A DNA stretch of 64,000 nt from Tenacibaculum holothuriorum (lineage in GTDB: Bacteria; Bacteroidota; Bacteroidia; Flavobacteriales; Flavobacteriaceae): the NCBI RefSeq assembly GCF_002120225.1, contig NZ_LAPZ01000001.1, positions 496,001 through 560,000 of the forward strand, in the 5' to 3' direction. The notes below the pieces were generated by a model. That model saw nothing but the letters and a program-made list of their open reading frames with translations, searched no databases and was not told the DNA's origin. Below are positions 45,527 through 53,822 of the stretch, piece by piece. Each line of letters opens with the position of its first letter. Position 1 is the stretch's first letter. The position numbers and the translations under genes were made by a program.

Positions 45527-48500
45527 CTATGGTACTAACTGTACTTCTTTCCAAGTAGTACCATTGTGAAAATATAACTTGTTATCTGTACCTACATATA
45601 AATCTCCTAATGCTCCTGTTGGTGGTGTAGCTTGTGGTTCTAAACGCATAACACCAGAAACATGTAATTTTTGTGCTGGCGTAGTAGTGCCAATACCTAG
45701 ATTACCATTTCTACCCAAAAATGTAAGACCTCCTTTTGTTGTTAATTGAACACCAGCGTCTGCACCATCATTTAAGTTAACTATCCCCATAGTTTGCCCT
45801 CCAGTTTTAAAACCTACATAACCTAATTGGTTATTTCCAGTTCCATCAGCTGTACCAGCAGTAAAACTTACAGCAGTATATTGTGCATCTGCATCTTTGG
45901 TAGCATCAGTGTCTTCTATAAGAATTTGTGCACGTGTGTCTCCAAAAAATTTATAATCACCCGATGTACTTTTTGCTTCTAAAGCAATATCTCCTAAAGC
46001 ATCATTGACTCCCATTTCAACTTTACCATCATCTGTAATATTAAAATAACTTTTAGCATTACGTGCTGTAGTACCATCCGATTGTGTTCCTAGTTCTATT
46101 CTTCCATCTGTAGTATTGTTTACCCATGCATCATTGGTAGTATCTGCGCTTGCGCCACTTAATAAAGAAGTAATCGTACCACCTTTTTTTACGACTCCAT
46201 TAACGTCTGTTAATAATACCTCATCAGTTGCTGGTGTTGTACCTGCTTGTAAACCTTCTAAACGTAATGGATCTGCAGTATCTACTACATGAAGTCTGTT
46301 CGTACTAGTAGGTATTGTCTGGGGTATTCCCATATACACATTTCCTAATTTGTTTAGTAATACCATACCTACTGGTACAGCATCTACTTCATGGTAGATA
46401 GAAAAACCATTTTGATAATTAGGAGTTGTATGATTTTCTGGATAACGAGATATTACTGTTCTATCTCTTAATGCTCCTGAAGATGCAAAATCATTTGCTG
46501 TAAACTGTAAATTTGGCCCCGCATTTCCAGAGGTACTAAGACCTCCTTTTATTTCTACAAAATTTGAATCTGAATTATTAGCTGTTTGAAATCGTGCTGC
46601 TAACACACTATTACTCAAAACATCTAGAAAAAATGCTGGTGTGGTTGTACCAATACCTACATTACCTGTATCGGTTACTACCATTTCTGTACCAGCATCA
46701 CGTGCTGTAGTACCGTCTGCTTTTGTTCCTAACTCTATACGTGTATCGGCTGCATTGTCTACCCAAGCATCTTTGGTTTCGTCTGCATTTTTATCTGCTT
46801 TTGCCCACACTGTTGGATCTCCTGTAGCAGTGTATACATCTCCTGTTGTAGTGTCTACATATATATTACCTGCAGTACCAGTACCATCTGTTGGTGCTCC
46901 TGCTCCTGTTAAGGCAACTGCATCGGCACCGTCTGCGCCATCGGCTCCTTTTAAAGAGGTTCCTGCTCCCCAAGCACCTCCAGTTTTTGGTCCGTACATG
47001 GTTTGTGTAGCGGTGTCGTAGTAAAAATCTCCATCTTCTCCTGTAGCTGCTGCTGGTGCTGTTGTACCATTTAATACTGATTTACCATCTACTCCATTAG
47101 TTCCGTCAGCTCCTGCGGCTCCATCTGCACCTTTTAATGCGTTTAAGAAATCTGCCTCAGTACCTGTATTTCCTGCATCTAACCATTCTTGATAGGCGGA
47201 TTTTCCATCAGTTCCGTTTGCACCGTCTGTACCATCAGCTCCTTTAAGAGATGCTAAAAAATCGGCTTCTGTACCCGTATTTCCTGCATCTAACCACGCT
47301 TGGTAAGCTGATTTTCCATCAATTCCATTTGCTCCTGCTGCTCCGTCAGCTCCTTTAAGAGAAGCTAAAAAATCTGCTTCGGTTCCACTATTACCAGCGT
47401 CTAACCATGCTTGATAAGCTGATTTTCCATCTGCTCCGTTTGCTCCTGTTGCTCCGTCAGCTCCTTTTAATGCGTTTAAAAAGTCTGCTTCGGTTCCTGT
47501 ATTTCCTGCGTCTAACCATTCTTGATAAGCTGATTTTCCATCAGTACCATTAACTCCTGTTGCTCCATCAGCTCCTTTAAGAGACGCTAAAAAATCTGCT
47601 TCGGTTCCGCTATTACCAGCATCTAACCATGCTTGGTATGCTGATTTTCCGTCAGCACCATTAGCTCCTGTTGCTCCGTCAGCTCCTTTAAGAGATGCTA
47701 AAAAATCTGCTTCGGTTCCGCTATTACCAGCATCTAACCACGCTTGGTAAGCAGATTTCCCATCAATACCATTCGCTCCTGCGGCTCCGTCAGCACCTTT
47801 TAATCCATTTAAAAAGTCGGCTTCGGTTCCTGTATTTCCTGCATCTAACCATTCTTGGTAAGCTGATTTTCCATCTGCTCCGTTTGCTCCTGTTGCTCCG
47901 TCAGCTCCTTTTAATGCGTTTAAGAAATCTGCTTCGGTTCCTGTGTTTCCTACGTCTAACCATAATTGGTAAGCCGATTTTCCATCAGTTCCGTTTGCTC
48001 CATCTGCACCTTTTAATCCGTTTAAAAAGTCTGCCTCAGTTCCTGTATTTCCTGCATCTATCCATTCTTGATAGGCGGATTTTCCATCTGCTCCGTTTGC
48101 TCCTGTTGCTCCGTCAGCACCCTTTAGTGCATTTAAGAAATCTGCTTCGGTTCCTGTATTTCCTGCATCTAACCATTCTTGGTAAGCTGATTTTCCATCA
48201 GTTCCATTCGCTCCTGCGGCTCCATCAGCACCCTTTAATGCGTTTAAAAAGTCTGCCTCAGTTCCTGTATTTCCTGCATCTATCCATTCTTGATAGGCGG
48301 ATTTTCCATCTGCTCCGTTTGCTCCTGTTGCTCCGTCAGCACCCTTTAGTGCATTTAAGAAATCTGCTTCGGTTCCTGTATTTCCTGCATCTAACCATTC
48401 TTGGTAAGCTGATTTTCCATCAGTTCCATTCGCTCCTGCGGCTCCATCAGCACCCTTTAATGCGTTTAAAAAGTCTGCCTCAGTTCCTGTATTTCCTGCG

Positions 48501-50275
48501 TCTAACCATAATTGGTAGGCTGATTTCCCATCAGCACCGTTTGCTCCTGTTGCTCCATCAGCACCTTTTAAGCCATTTAAAAAATCTGCTTCGGTTCCTG
48601 TGTTTCCTACGTCTAACCATAATTGGTAAGCCGATTTTCCATCAGTTCCGTTTGCTCCATCTGCACCTTTTAATCCGTTTAAAAAGTCTGCCTCAGTTCC
48701 TGTATTTCCTGCATCTATCCATTCTTGATAGGCGGATTTTCCATCTGCTCCGTTTGCTCCTGTTGCTCCGTCAGCACCCTTTAGTGCATTTAAGAAATCT
48801 GCTTCGGTTCCTGTATTTCCTGCATCTAACCATTCTTGGTAAGCTGATTTTCCATCAGCTCCGTTTGCTCCTGTTGCTCCGTCAGCTCCTTTTAATGCGT
48901 TTAAGAAATCTGCTTCGGTTCCTGTGTTTCCTACGTCTAACCATAATTGGTAAGCCGATTTTCCATCAGTTCCGTTTGCTCCATCTGCACCTTTTAATCC
49001 GTTTAAAAAGTCTGCCTCAGTTCCTGTATTTCCTGCATCTATCCATTCTTGATAGGCGGATTTTCCATCTGCTCCGTTTGCTCCTGTTGCTCCGTCAGCA
49101 CCCTTTAGTGCATTTAAGAAATCTGCTTCGGTTCCTGTATTTCCTGCATCTAACCATTCTTGGTAAGCTGATTTTCCATCAGCTCCGTTTGCTCCTGTTG
49201 CTCCGTCAGCTCCTTTTAATGCGTTTAAGAAATCTGCTTCGGTTCCTGTGTTTCCTACGTCTAACCATAATTGGTAAGCCGATTTTCCATCAGTTCCGTT
49301 TGCTCCATCTGCACCTTTTAATCCGTTTAAAAAGTCTGCCTCAGTTCCTGTATTTCCTGCATCTATCCATTCTTGATAGGCGGATTTTCCATCTGCTCCG
49401 TTTGCTCCTGTTGCTCCGTCAGCACCCTTTAGTGCATTTAAGAAATCTGCTTCGGTTCCTGTATTTCCTGCATCTAACCATTCTTGGTAAGCTGATTTTC
49501 CATCAGTTCCATTCGCTCCTGCGGCTCCATCAGCACCCTTTAATGCGTTTAAAAAGTCTGCCTCAGTTCCTGTATTTCCTGCGTCTAACCATAATTGGTA
49601 GGCTGATTTCCCATCAGCACCGTTTGCTCCTGTTGCTCCATCAGCACCTTTTAAGCCATTTAAAAAATCTGCTTCGGTTCCTGTGTTTCCTGCGTCTAAC
49701 CATAATTGGTAAGCTGATTTCCCATCAGCACCGTTTGCTCCTGCTGCTCCGTCTGTACCATCAGCTCCTTTAAGAGATGCTAAAAAATCGGCTTCTGTAC
49801 CCGTATTTCCTGCATTTAACCAGACCTGATAAGCGGATTTTCCATCGGCTCCAGTGTCTCCTTGAATTCCAGATAAATCAACTGTTCGGGTTCCACCATT
49901 TTCTAAAGTAATGGTTAACATTCTACCTGCAATTGAAAAATCGGTTAACTTTTGATCATCTGCTATAGAATTAATCATTGTAGTTACTTGTTGTACGTTG
50001 GTCATTTGTACCCATTCGGTACCCGACCAATAATAATATCCCTTACCTGTAGTTGTATTCGTATTATATACCAATACACTTTCTTTAATATCAGCAACTG
50101 CAACTGGGGCAGCCGTAGATAAGTTTGTAATATCTACTCTCGGAATTAAAATTCCTTTGTTTGCAGACACAACATCTAGTTGTGCTGACGAATCTGGTGT
50201 AGTGGTTCCTATTCCCACCTGACCAAATGCAATACTGCTACATAGAAATAAAAATAGCAACGTAATTTTTTTCAT
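45527..50275 (-). CDS. Collagen-like repeat surface protein
   Basis: 1,582 residues. Signal peptide 1-19, then an N-terminal domain with VGIGTTTPDSSAQLDV and YYWSGTEWVQM (seen in many Bacteroidota surface proteins). Residues 144-1062 are 25 repeats of 34-40 residues of the form DGKSAYQxWLDAGNTGTEADFLN with Gly-x-Asp-Gly collagen-like joints. Related DGKSAYE-GTEAEWL motifs are known from phage tail fibres and collagen-like bacterial proteins. The C-terminal about 500 residues contain further VGIGTTTP segments and end in WKEVQLVP, with no T9SS sorting domain. It is the first gene of the operon running to 41196 and probably a fibrous adhesin. How it crosses the outer membrane is unclear. Confidence 0.9.
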   Translation of the reverse strand: MKKITLLFLFLCSSIAFGQVGIGTTTPDSSAQLDVVSANKGILIPRVDITNLSTAAPVAVADIKESVLVYNTNTTTGKGYYYWSGTEWVQMTNVQQVTTMINSIADDQKLTDFSIAGRMLTITLENGGTRTVDLSGIQGDTGADGKSAYQVWLNAGNTGTEADFLASLKGADGTDGAAGANGADGKSAYQLWLDAGNTGTEADFLNGLKGADGATGANGADGKSAYQLWLDAGNTGTEADFLNALKGADGAAGANGTDGKSAYQEWLDAGNTGTEADFLNALKGADGATGANGADGKSAYQEWIDAGNTGTEADFLNGLKGADGANGTDGKSAYQLWLDVGNTGTEADFLNALKGADGATGANGADGKSAYQEWLDAGNTGTEADFLNALKGADGATGANGADGKSAYQEWIDAGNTGTEADFLNGLKGADGANGTDGKSAYQLWLDVGNTGTEADFLNALKGADGATGANGADGKSAYQEWLDAGNTGTEADFLNALKGADGATGANGADGKSAYQEWIDAGNTGTEADFLNGLKGADGANGTDGKSAYQLWLDVGNTGTEADFLNGLKGADGATGANGADGKSAYQLWLDAGNTGTEADFLNALKGADGAAGANGTDGKSAYQEWLDAGNTGTEADFLNALKGADGATGANGADGKSAYQEWIDAGNTGTEADFLNALKGADGAAGANGTDGKSAYQEWLDAGNTGTEADFLNALKGADGATGANGADGKSAYQEWIDAGNTGTEADFLNGLKGADGANGTDGKSAYQLWLDVGNTGTEADFLNALKGADGATGANGADGKSAYQEWLDAGNTGTEADFLNGLKGADGAAGANGIDGKSAYQAWLDAGNSGTEADFLASLKGADGATGANGADGKSAYQAWLDAGNSGTEADFLASLKGADGATGVNGTDGKSAYQEWLDAGNTGTEADFLNALKGADGATGANGADGKSAYQAWLDAGNSGTEADFLASLKGADGAAGANGIDGKSAYQAWLDAGNTGTEADFLASLKGADGTDGANGTDGKSAYQEWLDAGNTGTEADFLNALKGADGAAGADGTNGVDGKSVLNGTTAPAAATGEDGDFYYDTATQTMYGPKTGGAWGAGTSLKGADGADGADAVALTGAGAPTDGTGTAGNIYVDTTTGDVYTATGDPTVWAKADKNADETKDAWVDNAADTRIELGTKADGTTARDAGTEMVVTDTGNVGIGTTTPAFFLDVLSNSVLAARFQTANNSDSNFVEIKGGLSTSGNAGPNLQFTANDFASSGALRDRTVISRYPENHTTPNYQNGFSIYHEVDAVPVGMVLLNKLGNVYMGIPQTIPTSTNRLHVVDTADPLRLEGLQAGTTPATDEVLLTDVNGVVKKGGTITSLLSGASADTTNDAWVNNTTDGRIELGTQSDGTTARNAKSYFNITDDGKVEMGVNDALGDIALEAKSTSGDYKFFGDTRAQILIEDTDATKDADAQYTAVSFTAGTADGTGNNQLGYVGFKTGGQTMGIVNLNDGADAGVQLTTKGGLTFLGRNGNLGIGTTTPAQKLHVSGVMRLEPQATPPTGALGDLYVGTDNKLYFHNGTTWKEVQLVP
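47090..49846 (-). repeat. 25-copy coding tandem repeat with 324-base higher-order unit
   Basis: Basic units are 102, 111 or slightly more bases. Units 4-6, 7-9, 10-12 and 16-18 repeat as triplets (37+34+37 residues = 324 bases). In the DNA the block with CATCTATCCATTCTTGATAG recurs at exact 324-base steps between about 48,650 and 49,300, showing recent segmental duplication and not just conserved protein sequence. Confidence 0.92.
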
Positions 50276-50384
50276 GTTCTAAAAATTTTAATTAATAATC
50301 CTTTTAATGTTGATTAATTAAATCTTAGAGGAAAGTGAACGAGTTTTTAAACTCTTATTAGGGGGGACGGGGGACGATAACTCT
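50276..50384 (-). promoter_or_regulatory. C-rich 5' leader of the collagen-like operon
   Basis: From the predicted transcription start the leader reads (operon sense) GAAAGAGTTATCG and then two C-runs, CCCCCGTCCCCCC, followed by a small hairpin GAGTTTAAAAACTC. It runs about 108 bases to the ATG, long for this genome. Confidence 0.55.
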
Positions 50385-50388
50385 TTCC

Positions 50389-50418
50389 CAAAATTATAGA
50401 CCAACAGACACTTACAAA
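50389..50418 (-). promoter_or_regulatory. Promoter of the collagen-like operon
   Basis: Minus strand: -33 TTTG (50415-50418), 18-base spacer, -7 TAATTTTG (50389-50396). This is one of the best matches to the Bacteroidota consensus in the window. A phased repeat array begins 15 bases upstream of the -33 box. Confidence 0.68.
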
Positions 50419-50432
50419 TTTTGAGAAAGAAC

Positions 50433-50523
50433 CAGACAGAAGGAAGCGTATAAAAGACAATAAGTAACTCTTTTAAGACATTTAATTATCATAAAAAAGA
50501 CATTTGATAGCACAAAAAAGACT
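50433..50523 (+). promoter_or_regulatory. Five-copy AAGACA array at about 21-bp spacing
   Basis: CAGACA at 50433, AAGACA at 50454, 50475 and 50497, and AAGACT at 50518: steps of 21, 21, 22 and 21 bases, so all copies fall on one face of the helix. Two copies extend to AAGACATTT. The array lies between the collagen-operon promoter and the start of the AraC-output kinase gene, as expected of an activator array. Together with the leader, promoter and flanks it accounts for most of the 328-base gap 50276-50603. Confidence 0.65.
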
Positions 50524-50603
50524 CTATAATTATATTTTGAATATTAAATTAAGAAGTAAAGATTCTTTTTCCTTTCTTTGAATTTAATCCCAGCTATTTT
50601 CCT

Positions 50604-53468
50604 ATGAAGAAATTATTAAGCCTCCTATTTTTATTAATGTGTACTTATACAAGTATATCACAAGAAAAAGAAAATATTAATGATAGTATTTTATCAGAAA
50701 GTAAAAAAAGAGGAAAATATTTTCTAAATAAAATGCAAACACACAATGTAATAGACTCTACATTCTTTGACTCTATTCCTTATTATTATAAAAAAGTAAA
50801 AAAGAATACACTAATTAATACTCTTAAAGATTCTTTAAAAATTGATATTAAGTTTTTATTCAAATACGAACATAGTATGTATTATTATAAATACTTTTTA
50901 GGAGGCAAACTTAATTCAGAAAAAGTTAATAAATTCGAAAATAATCTTCTTGCTTTTTTAAGCAAGACAAAAAGAATAAATGATTCTTTGCATACACTTA
51001 AAGCGAATTATTGTTTGTTCCTTTTTTATTCTAGAATAAAAAAAGACTTTTCTAAATCTTTTCATCATTATGAGAAGACTTATACACAAAGTAATAAACT
51101 AAATAAAACAAACTATTTAGTAGCGCTTTTATCTATAGGAAGCAACTCTTTTCTTTTTAAAGGTCATGATGATTTCCGTAATAAAAACTTAGAATCTCTT
51201 GGTAATTTACTTGATTCTGTACCTAATCTATTTACCAAAGATCAAAAAATAGCGTTTTATGAATCGGCTGTTACCAGTGATACAACTATTGTTAATAGTA
51301 ATCAAAAAATTAACTATTTACATAAAATGTTAAAACTTAACCCCACTCCAATTGGGAAAGCTTATACTTTTAACTCTTTAGGAATACGTTATCATTATGA
51401 AAAAAAGAAACGAGATTCAGCTGAATACTATTATAAAAAAGCACTCACTGTTTCTAACAAAATATCTGGAAAAGAAAAAAATGTTAGAAAGTTACCTGTT
51501 TGGATTAACTTAACTGACCTATATTTTAGCAATAATGATATTAAAAAAGCAAGCATTTATTTTGATTCTATTGCCAAATCTGGGAATAATAAAGTTACCT
51601 TTAGTGAATTTGATAACTTCGATTATTATACGAAAGCTCTAGCTGATGGTTTTTATACTTTAGGTAATTATAAAAAAGCTTCTGACTATTACAAGTTATA
51701 CCAAAAGAACATTAAAGAAACCTATAAAGAAGAAGAGAAAAAATTATCTATTGAGCTAACAGATAGAATAAAAAACATAGAAAAAGACAAAGAAATTGCT
51801 GAAAAATCTTTGCTATTAGAGAAACAAAAAACACAGCAAAATTTATATATTTTTCTTGGCTTTCTAATTCTTTTAATTACAATATTTTTCTTTACCTATC
51901 GATTATTTAAAGTTAAGAACAAAAAAATCTATTCAGAAAAATTATTAAAAGAACAAAACAAACTCTTTTCACAACGAAGTGAGTTTATAGAAAATGTAGC
52001 TCATGAAATAAAAACTCCTTTAACTATTATTAAAGGAAATATTGAAAAAATATTAAAAGACAGTAATTTAACCAAAGAACAAACTCATTTGTTATTACCT
52101 ATTGTTTCTAACGCAATAAATATAGATAAAGACATTAATGATATAGTAAACTCTTTTAACAATAAAGAAGGATATTATACTATTAACTTAACCACAGTTA
52201 ATGTAAACTCTTTTACTAAAGATCTTCAAAATTCTTTTATTTCACATGCTCTACAAAATGGTATTGCTTTAAAAGAACAAACAACTATTACTAAAAACAC
52301 CTATTTAAAGTTTGATAGCGATAAAGTGCAGCAAATTGTTTCTAACTTTATTACAAATGCTATAAAGTATTCTAACAGTAAAGAAATCATCTTAAAGAGC
52401 GATTTAAATATTAATACAAACCTTTTATCTATTTCTGTTGTAGATTTTGGTATTGGTATTTCAAAAGAAGAACAAGAAAAAGTTTTTGAGAGGTTTTATC
52501 AAGGATCTGGGAATAATATTGGTGGATTTGGTATTGGTTTGTCTTTAGCAAAAAAATTGGCTGAATTTTTAGGAGGCAAAATCGTTTTAAATAGTCAACC
52601 TAATAAACAAACTTCATTTACCTTACAAATTCCTGTACTAATTACAGAACAGCAGAAAGCTGTTGATAATACTGTTCAAAAAATAAACTCTAATACATCT
52701 TTAATTAATTTAATAGAAAATAAAAAGTTTAAACTTTTAATTGTTGATGATAATTTAGATATTTTAAACTTTTATAAACAAATTTTACCAATTGAGTACG
52801 AGTGTTTTTATGCTGCAAATGGTTTAGAGGGAATAAAACTAGCTAAAAAACAAAACTTTGATTTAATCATCTCTGATATTATGATGCCTAAAATTGATGG
52901 TTTTAAATTTAGAGAATTAATCAAAGAATTACCTAATCATGCTTATACTCCATTTATATTCGTCTCTGCAAAAAATAACCTTTCTGATAAAATAAATGCT
53001 TTAAACCTTGGTGTAGACGATTATATAACCAAACCTTTTCATATAGATGAATTATTGGCTAGAATAAACAACTCTTTACTACTTAATAAAAATAGAAAAC
53101 AATGGAAAATTGATAATCCTGAAGAAACAGAAAGTATTGTTGATGATAATTTAGACCCAATTATTGAGAAAGCCATAAAAATTATCTCAAAAAACTTAAC
53201 TAAAGAAAATTTTAGTGTAGAAGAATTAGCTAAAGAGCTAAATTATAGTACTAGGCAACTCTCTAGAATATTCTCAAAAACAGTTGGCTTAAGTCCTGTT
53301 AAATTTATTTTAGAACAACGACTAAAAAAAGCTTATCTACTATTAAAAGAACATAGTACAGCAAGAGTTAGTGAAGTTCAGTATCAAGTTGGAATAAACC
53401 ACGCTTCATACTTTAATAAAAAATTTAAAGAACGTTTTGGTATTAGTCCTAGTGAATTAATTAAATAA
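50604..53468 (+). CDS. Hybrid histidine kinase / response regulator with AraC-type output (module A)
   Basis: 954 residues. Signal peptide 1-19; a helical, TPR-like sensor region (about 60-400; NSLGIRYHYEKKKRDSAEYYYKKAL, given as one repeat); one membrane helix (about 412-432). HisKA has phospho-acceptor His467 in NVAHEIKTPL; HATPase follows (NFITNAIKYS, VVDFGIGIS, GGFGIGLSLAKKL). The receiver has Asp758 in SDIMMPKIDG. The C-terminal AraC-type domain (NFSVEELAKELNYSTRQLSRIFSK ... RVSEVQYQVGINHASYFNKKF, given in parts) binds DNA. All catalytic residues are present. It is transcribed away from the collagen-like operon with the AAGACA array between, so it is a good candidate to control that operon and itself. 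Confidence 0.93.
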   Translation: MKKLLSLLFLLMCTYTSISQEKENINDSILSESKKRGKYFLNKMQTHNVIDSTFFDSIPYYYKKVKKNTLINTLKDSLKIDIKFLFKYEHSMYYYKYFLGGKLNSEKVNKFENNLLAFLSKTKRINDSLHTLKANYCLFLFYSRIKKDFSKSFHHYEKTYTQSNKLNKTNYLVALLSIGSNSFLFKGHDDFRNKNLESLGNLLDSVPNLFTKDQKIAFYESAVTSDTTIVNSNQKINYLHKMLKLNPTPIGKAYTFNSLGIRYHYEKKKRDSAEYYYKKALTVSNKISGKEKNVRKLPVWINLTDLYFSNNDIKKASIYFDSIAKSGNNKVTFSEFDNFDYYTKALADGFYTLGNYKKASDYYKLYQKNIKETYKEEEKKLSIELTDRIKNIEKDKEIAEKSLLLEKQKTQQNLYIFLGFLILLITIFFFTYRLFKVKNKKIYSEKLLKEQNKLFSQRSEFIENVAHEIKTPLTIIKGNIEKILKDSNLTKEQTHLLLPIVSNAINIDKDINDIVNSFNNKEGYYTINLTTVNVNSFTKDLQNSFISHALQNGIALKEQTTITKNTYLKFDSDKVQQIVSNFITNAIKYSNSKEIILKSDLNINTNLLSISVVDFGIGISKEEQEKVFERFYQGSGNNIGGFGIGLSLAKKLAEFLGGKIVLNSQPNKQTSFTLQIPVLITEQQKAVDNTVQKINSNTSLINLIENKKFKLLIVDDNLDILNFYKQILPIEYECFYAANGLEGIKLAKKQNFDLIISDIMMPKIDGFKFRELIKELPNHAYTPFIFVSAKNNLSDKINALNLGVDDYITKPFHIDELLARINNSLLLNKNRKQWKIDNPEETESIVDDNLDPIIEKAIKIISKNLTKENFSVEELAKELNYSTRQLSRIFSKTVGLSPVKFILEQRLKKAYLLLKEHSTARVSEVQYQVGINHASYFNKKFKERFGISPSELIK

Positions 53469-53607
53469 TATTAAGCAAGAATAGTGAAACAAAGAAATAA
53501 GTAATAAAAGTTTTAAGAGCGGTTTCAATTTGTTTTTCAGAAATATAGTTATCGACTAAATTTACAAATTATATCTATAAAATAAATAAGATGAAATTTA
53601 TTCAATA

Positions 53608-53637
53608 AAAAACCAGCTAAAACTAGCTGGTTTTTTC
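53608..53637. terminator. Bidirectional terminator between kinase A and the small exported protein gene
   Basis: AAAAAACCAGCT and AGCTGGTTTTTT form a 12-bp perfect stem around AAAACT, with A-run and T-run on both sides. Confidence 0.88.
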
Positions 53638-53659
53638 GCAATTAATTAACCTCTCTTGG

Positions 53660-53818
53660 TTAATCATAGCCTCCCCCTGGATCTTCTGGACTTTGCGCCT
53701 GTGCTTTTTGTGGATTTAATATTAAATATGTTCCTAATGCTGTTAAAGCTGCATATTTACTGTAAGAACCTATTTTTTTTAAAGCATCTTTCCTGTTTAT
53801 TTTATCATCTTTTTTCAT
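53660..53818 (-). CDS. 52-residue exported protein with an 11-residue predicted mature peptide
   Basis: A short frame starting 4 bases after the stop codon of the large adhesin gene, on the same strand, so it is the last gene of that operon. The N-terminus INRKDALKKIG resembles a twin-arginine signal with Arg-Lys in place of Arg-Arg. A hydrophobic segment (about 22-34) follows, then a good signal-peptidase site in PQKAQAQ. Cleavage after AQA would leave only QSPEDPGGGYD. Function unknown: a secreted peptide signal, a toxin-like peptide or a small surface component are all possible. I am confident that it is a gene, given operon position, signal-like design and the terminator after it. I am not confident of the export route. 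Confidence 0.72.
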   Translation of the reverse strand: MKKDDKINRKDALKKIGSYSKYAALTALGTYLILNPQKAQAQSPEDPGGGYD

Positions 53819-53822
53819 ACCC

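Noticed and set aside
46641..47021. A 126-codon antisense frame rich in Val, Pro and Ser
   Set aside because: It is fully inside the collagen-like gene, shows low-complexity composition and has no promoter or family resemblance.
47695..49773. A 692-codon open frame antisense to the collagen-like gene
   Set aside because: It is a by-product of the repeat. One stop-free antisense frame in a repeat unit of constant phase stays open through all copies. The product is an implausible Leu/Arg/His-rich string with no start signal.
47090..49846. CRISPR-like periodic repeats
   Set aside because: The repeats are in frame, code for a collagen-like protein and have no unique spacers of constant length.
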